Under the pieces are notes generated by a model. That model did not search any database. It had not been told where the DNA came from and saw nothing but the letters and a program-made list of their open reading frames with translations. Shown in pieces: positions 60,292 through 64,000 of a stretch of 64,000 bases of DNA. The DNA is taken from contig JAYRWE010000007.1 of assembly GCA_041918175.1 (NCBI GenBank), forward strand, positions 1 through 64,000, written 5' to 3'. Made by a program: the position numbers and the translations under genes. Numbering within the stretch: the first letter of the stretch is position 1; each line of letters starts with the position of its first letter. This stretch comes from JABWAN01 sp041918175 (GTDB lineage Bacteria; Zhuqueibacterota; Zhuqueibacteria; Zhuqueibacterales; Zhuqueibacteraceae).

Positions 60292-60365
60292 TGTCATTCA
60301 GAAAGAATCCTTTTCAGTGCTGGAGATGTGCCCCAGTGCTTAAAAAGATTCCTACTGAATGACAT
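60292..60365. repeat. Intergenic palindrome, GTCATTCAG family, copy 2
   Basis: TGTCATTCAGAAAGAATCC pairs with GATTCCTACTGAATGACA around CAGTGCTGG/CCCCAGTGC. It is homologous to 58156-58230 and again follows an exported-protein gene. Confidence 0.9.
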
Positions 60366-60432
60366 TTGATGAGGCGGACACGTTGTTCTTTTTCGAAAAA
60401 CTGCAACGATAATTTAGCCAGAGAGGCGCGAT

Positions 60433-63204
60433 ATGTTTGCTCGCATGTTCAGTGTAAATTCCCCCCTTAAGGGGGACAGGGAGGTGTTGACCAATCAAGC
60501 GACGACAACTCTGATTTATAAAACGCAAAGCGACACCCCCCTCAAGGAGGGAATTAGAGCGTGGTTCGTTTGCCTTTTGCCCCTCGCCCTCTGCACCTTG
60601 CTCCTTGCCCTTTGCCCTTTACCCTCAGCCCTCTCCGCCGGCACCACGGGTAAGCTCGCAGGCCGGGTGCTCGATAAACAAAAGCAGCCTTTGCCCGGCG
60701 CGAATGTGATCCTCGCCGGAACCGCGCTGGGAGCGGCCGCGGACGCACAAGGCTATTATCGCATCCTCAACATTCCGCCCGGAACGTATCGCGTGCAATT
60801 CAGCATCATCGGCTATCAAACGTATGCGGTCGAAAAAGTTTTAATCAGCAGCGACAACACGACTACGCTCAATGCCGAGTTGGGCGAACAAACGCTCGCT
60901 GCGGAAGAAGTCGTGGTCGTTGCTGAACGGCCCGTGGTTGAAACCAATCTCACCAACTCCGTCGCAACTGTGACGAGCGAGAACATTGCCACGCTGCCCG
61001 TGCAAGAGTTGAACGACGTGGTGAATTTGCAGGCGGGCGTGGTCGATGGTCACTTTCGCGGTGGCCGCATTGGCGAGGTGCAATATCAAATCAACGGCGT
61101 GACCGTCAATAACCCTTACGATAATTCTTCGACGTTGCGCATTGATCGCTCGCTTTTGCAAGAGGTGCAAGTTATCAGCGGCACGTTTGACGCGGAATAC
61201 GGCCAAGCCATGAGCGGCGTGGTCAATGCCGTGCTCAAAAGCGGCTCGGAGCAATTTGATTGGAACGCCGAAGCCTTTGTGAGCGACTATGTGTTTGGCA
61301 GCACCGAGCGCCGCCGCGTCGATGACAAATTTCGTCCGCTCTCTTTGCAAAATTATCAAGTCAGTGTGAGCGGCCCAACCGGCTTGCCGAAAACGTCTTT
61401 CATTATGAGCGGGCGACGTTATGTGAATGACGGCTATATCTATGGCCGTCGGGTTTTTAATCCCACGGACCGCGCGGATTTTGAAACGCGCGTGTTCACG
61501 CCCACCGGCGACAGCGCGGAAGTGGCGCTTGATCATTCGCGCGAATGGTCGGGCTTGCTCAAAATCACCAATCGCGCCGTGAGCAATATCGAGCTTTCGT
61601 ATCAAGCACTCGGCAATTGGATCGAGGGCAAGCGTTATAGCTTCGGATTTTTTTATAACCCGGACGGCGCTTCCGAGCAACGCACCTATTCGCTCGTGCA
61701 CGGCTTGGATTGGACACACACGGTTTCGAAGAACACGTTTTACAATCTCAGCTTCCGGCAAAATCTTTTTGACTATCGCGATTTTCTTTATGAAGACTTG
61801 TTTGATCCGCGTTATGACGCCGCAGGCCCGGCGCAGGGTGATGCGAATTACAATCTCGGCCTCAGCGTACAAGGCGTGAGCTTCACGCGCTTCAAACAAC
61901 GCACGAACAGTTATGTGTTCAAAGGCAGCCTCACCAGCCAAGTGACACGCGATCATTTGCTCAAGTTTGGCGTGGAAGCGCAGACTTCGGATTTGCGTTT
62001 TGGCGTGCCGGGTTTGATTTTCAGTCCTGGCGGCACGTTGGTCGAACGCAGGTTGAATCGCACGCCGCAATTTCCGTTTCAAGAATTGGAAACCTACAAG
62101 CCCATCGTGCTCTCGGTTTATGCGCAAGATCAAATGGAGTGGCAAGATTTGATTGTGCGCGCGGGCGTGCGGTGGGAATATTTCGATGCGCGCGCCACGC
62201 TGCCGAGCGATTTACAAAATCCCGCGAACACGATTCAAGGCGCGCCGCTTTCTTCGCCGCAAGCGACCACGGCAAAATCTTCGCTCGCGCCGCGCATCGG
62301 CGTTTCCTATCCCATCTCCACGACCGCCGCGCTCTTTTTTGCGTATGGCCATTTCTATCAATACCCCGGCCTCGGTCAATTGTTCAGCAACTCGGATTAC
62401 TCCATTTTGAGCGAACTACAAGCGGGCGCGAGCAACTATAGCACGTTCGGCAATCCCGACATCAATCCCGAGCGTACGGTGCAATATGAATTCGGCTACA
62501 AGCATGCGCTCTCGGATTTTCTCGGACTCGACTTCAGCATTTTCTATAAAGACATTCGCGACTTGCTCGGCGTGGAATTTATTTCAACCTATGCTGCGGC
62601 GGAATATGCGCGTTTGACGAATGTCGATTTCGGCAACGTGCTCGGCTTCACCATTGCGCTGGATCAACGCCGCCTCGGCATGATCAGCACCATGCTCGAC
62701 TACACGTGGCAACGCGCGCAGGGCAATTCCAGCGATCCGCGCGAAACTGCGACGCGCGCTTCCGCGGGCGAAGATCCGCGGCCGCGGCAAGTGCCGCTGA
62801 ATTGGGATCAACGCCACACGCTGAACGCGACGATCACGATGGACCAGCCGAATAATTTTGCGATCAGCACGATCATTCGCTATGGCGGCGGCCAACCTTA
62901 CACGCCGCAAATCGGCTCCGGCTTCGGCGCGGATTTGGAAGCCAACTCCGACCGCAAGCCCGCGTTCGTTTTGATTGATGTGCGCGCGGAAAAATTTTTC
63001 AAGCTCGCGGGCATAGAAATGAGCGCATTCGCCCGCGCGTTTAATTTGTTGGATGGCCGCTTCTCCAATGGCTTCGTCTTCGCGAACACCGGCAGCCCGG
63101 ATTATTCGCTCACGCCGATTGCCGATCGCACCACGCTGGCCGATCCCAATCGCTATTATCCGCCGAGGAGAATTGAGCTGGGCGTGACGGTGGGGGCGAG
63201 GTGA
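60433..63204 (+). CDS. TonB-dependent receptor with CarboxypepD_reg domain
   Basis: A 923-residue outer-membrane receptor. After the signal sequence (LLPLALCTLLLALCPLPSALSA, about 48-69 in total) comes a carboxypeptidase-regulatory-like domain (GKLAGRVLDKQKQPLPGANV). A plug follows (VVVVAERPVVET, NDVVNLQAGVVDG, YQINGVTVNNPYD, VQVISGTFDAEYGQAMSGVVN), then a 22-strand barrel (YGHFYQYPGLGQLF, NPDINPERTVQYEFGYKH). It imports bulky substrates with TonB energy. No SusD-like lipoprotein is adjacent. As in the previous gene, an inverted G-run repeat pair lies in frame between the first codons and the signal sequence, so the start is uncertain. Confidence 0.9.
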   Translation: MFARMFSVNSPLKGDREVLTNQATTTLIYKTQSDTPLKEGIRAWFVCLLPLALCTLLLALCPLPSALSAGTTGKLAGRVLDKQKQPLPGANVILAGTALGAAADAQGYYRILNIPPGTYRVQFSIIGYQTYAVEKVLISSDNTTTLNAELGEQTLAAEEVVVVAERPVVETNLTNSVATVTSENIATLPVQELNDVVNLQAGVVDGHFRGGRIGEVQYQINGVTVNNPYDNSSTLRIDRSLLQEVQVISGTFDAEYGQAMSGVVNAVLKSGSEQFDWNAEAFVSDYVFGSTERRRVDDKFRPLSLQNYQVSVSGPTGLPKTSFIMSGRRYVNDGYIYGRRVFNPTDRADFETRVFTPTGDSAEVALDHSREWSGLLKITNRAVSNIELSYQALGNWIEGKRYSFGFFYNPDGASEQRTYSLVHGLDWTHTVSKNTFYNLSFRQNLFDYRDFLYEDLFDPRYDAAGPAQGDANYNLGLSVQGVSFTRFKQRTNSYVFKGSLTSQVTRDHLLKFGVEAQTSDLRFGVPGLIFSPGGTLVERRLNRTPQFPFQELETYKPIVLSVYAQDQMEWQDLIVRAGVRWEYFDARATLPSDLQNPANTIQGAPLSSPQATTAKSSLAPRIGVSYPISTTAALFFAYGHFYQYPGLGQLFSNSDYSILSELQAGASNYSTFGNPDINPERTVQYEFGYKHALSDFLGLDFSIFYKDIRDLLGVEFISTYAAAEYARLTNVDFGNVLGFTIALDQRRLGMISTMLDYTWQRAQGNSSDPRETATRASAGEDPRPRQVPLNWDQRHTLNATITMDQPNNFAISTIIRYGGGQPYTPQIGSGFGADLEANSDRKPAFVLIDVRAEKFFKLAGIEMSAFARAFNLLDGRFSNGFVFANTGSPDYSLTPIADRTTLADPNRYYPPRRIELGVTVGAR
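60458..60555. repeat. Second G-run palindrome pair with short spacer, in frame
   Basis: The left arm (60458-60488, ATTCCCCCCTTAAGGGGGAC) and the shorter inverted right arm (60532-60555) enclose about 43 bp. It is translated as NSPLKGD and DTPLKEGI. Confidence 0.85.
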
Positions 63205-63216
63205 GGTTTTATTTCT

Positions 63217-63254
63217 ATTCCCCCCTTGAGGGGGGTCAGGGGGGTGTTGTTCAG
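63217..63254 (+). repeat. G-run element arm left of the DUF559 gene
   Basis: ATTCCCCCCTTGAGGGGGG followed by GGGGGGTGTTGTTCAG. The inverted partner lies at 63669-63706. It may also serve as terminator of the TonB receptor gene, 13 nt after its stop. Confidence 0.85.
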
Positions 63255-63280
63255 TATCGTAAAGAAAGGCAGGACACGTA

Positions 63281-63656
63281 ATGCCGCGTCGAGAAATCGT
63301 TCCATATGATTCCAAGCTGAAAAAGCTCTCACGCGATTTGCGAAAGCACAGCACGCTTTCGGAAGTTTTGTTATGGAATCAATTGAAACGCAAACAAATG
63401 CGCGGCTACCAATTCCTGCGGCAAAGACCGATTGATAAATACATCACAGACTTTTTCTGCCCAGAACTAATGCTTGCTATTGAGATCGATGGCGAGAGCC
63501 ACAATCTCGATGCGCGAATTAAAAAAGATCCCGTTCGTCAAAAACGATTGGAGTCGCTTGGGATTCGATTTTTTGGGGTTCACAGATAGTGACGTGAAGA
63601 GGAATATGAACGGCGTTTTGCAGATGATTGAAGCGTGGATAGATAAGTTTGACACG
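63281..63656 (+). pseudogene. DUF559 nuclease-like gene with a frameshift
   Basis: The first frame (63281-63589, 102 residues) matches DUF559 (Vsr/type II restriction fold). It has LRKHSTLSEVLLWNQLKRKQ, GYQFLRQRPIDKYITDFFCPE and LAIEIDGESHN with the catalytic acids. It ends early in FFGVHR. The expected C-terminus (LGFTDSDVKRNMNGVLQMIEAW) continues in another frame after a run of six T at 63569-63574. Removing one T restores one continuous protein of about 125 residues that then runs into the right G-run arm. It is therefore a recent frameshift, a slippage site or a sequencing error. The core acids remain, so the nuclease-like fold is not visibly damaged before the shift. Confidence 0.85.
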
Positions 63657-63668
63657 AGTCGACGTAAT

Positions 63669-63706
63669 CAACAACACCCCCCTATCCCCCCTCAAGGGGG
63701 GAATCT
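63669..63706 (-). repeat. G-run element arm right of the DUF559 gene, inverted
   Basis: The reverse complement reads ATTCCCCCCTTGAGGGGGG then GGGGGGTGTTGTTG. It matches the left arm 63217-63254 at nearly every position. In the restored DUF559 frame it encodes HPPIPPQGGN. Confidence 0.85.
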
Positions 63707-63716
63707 TCAGCGGAGG

Positions 63717-64000
63717 TTAAGCAAACGAGCCTTCCACTAGGCTGATGGTGAGTTCTTGCAACTTATCATATTCGCCGTCGAGCAAGGCTTGATAAGCAGA
63801 CTTGCCCAGATAACGATTGGGCATAAAAAACCAATCTGCAAACGCCACGGGATTGACGACCTTGCGCAACTCTTCAACGATTCTAATCACACGCGCGAGT
63901 TGTTGGATGACCAGCGGACTAGGCTCGCTTCGGCGATGCCTCCAATTCTGCACAGCGCGTTCAGAAGAATAAGTTAAAGCCGCAATTTGGCTGTCGGAAA
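63717..64000 (-). CDS. Xre/MbcA/ParS-type antitoxin, cut by the window edge
   Basis: The visible 94 residues start inside a helix-turn-helix (SDSQIAALTYSSERAVQNWR) and end in the DUF2384 toxin-binding region (NRYLGKSAYQALLDGEYDKL, then LQELTISLVEGSFA). Proteins of this kind neutralise RES- or ParT-type ADP-ribosylating toxins, normally encoded downstream of the antitoxin. Here the downstream side holds the DUF559 locus, not a RES toxin, so the partner is missing or elsewhere. The start lies beyond the window. Confidence 0.78.
   Translation of the reverse strand, partial: SDSQIAALTYSSERAVQNWRHRRSEPSPLVIQQLARVIRIVEELRKVVNPVAFADWFFMPNRYLGKSAYQALLDGEYDKLQELTISLVEGSFA

Noticed and set aside
60841..62145. 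434-codon antisense frame in the TonB receptor gene
   Set aside because: Antisense artefact with no domain character.
63707..64000. RES or ParT toxin partner of the Xre/MbcA-type protein
   Set aside because: The downstream side within the window carries only the DUF559 locus; the other side lies outside the window.

Overview
The window looks like chromosome from an uncultured bacterium of the FCB group, most like candidate phylum KSB1, Calditrichota or relatives. I infer this from gene content, not from a marker tree. Four intact exported proteins and one remnant end in the FlgD-like C-terminal sorting fold of that group (YPNPFNP-type start, GLYFYR- or GVYFYR-type end). There are also DUF2911, DUF3467, ASPIC/UnbV and CarboxypepD_reg/TonB receptor genes, and many intergenic palindromes. 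Coding sequence is moderately GC-rich. One AT-rich gene, the pentapeptide-repeat protein at 2.6-3.9 kb, stands out as foreign. The sequence may come from a metagenome assembly, so odd junctions should be read with that in mind.

Layout: 0-4 kb is accessory (Tat lipoprotein of TIM-barrel type, two broken genes that meet at one junction, pentapeptide-repeat protein). 4.1-7 kb holds aspS, two tRNA-Lys genes and a small beta-barrel. 7.2-11.7 kb is a mobile and toxin-antitoxin zone: an intact IS with 4-bp target duplication beside a cargo-gene remnant, a DUF433 orphan, an exported protein and an MntA/HepT-type pair. 11.6-18.7 kb carries a Ser/Thr kinase with TPRs, a sigma-54 activator, cytochrome P460 plus cytochrome c, a MarR regulator with a cysteine cluster, and an M20 amidohydrolase. 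18.7-27.5 kb is a housekeeping run on the minus strand: tilS, hpt, ftsH, a TPR protein, folP and cdaA, then a DinB-like gene and tRNA-Met. 28-34.6 kb holds PhzF, a small-protein/aspartic-protease pair, an exported M28 peptidase, a GNAT enzyme and a MoeZ-like protein. 34.8-38.7 kb holds MoxR, DUF58 and an NtrY-like kinase. 38.9-45 kb holds a polyprenyl synthase, ptsH, ptsI, a MqsRA-like pair, PGI/PMI and metK. 45-53.3 kb is mostly minus-strand core genes (purA, STAS, secF, secD).

The last 10 kb starts with a LacI regulator that has its own operators. It is followed by three exported or outer-membrane proteins: a tandemly duplicated CBM9-like protein, an FG-GAP/UnbV protein and a TonB-dependent receptor. 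Together they suggest a surface glycan-uptake unit.

The most unusual signal is repeat biology. At least seven families of palindromic or repeated elements are present. One, a G-run element containing CCCCCCTTGAGGGGGG, occurs as inverted pairs. Two pairs have short spacers and sit in frame inside the N-terminal coding region of exported-protein genes. A third pair brackets a DUF559 nuclease-like gene. This suggests, but does not prove, a small mobile element with autonomous and non-autonomous forms.
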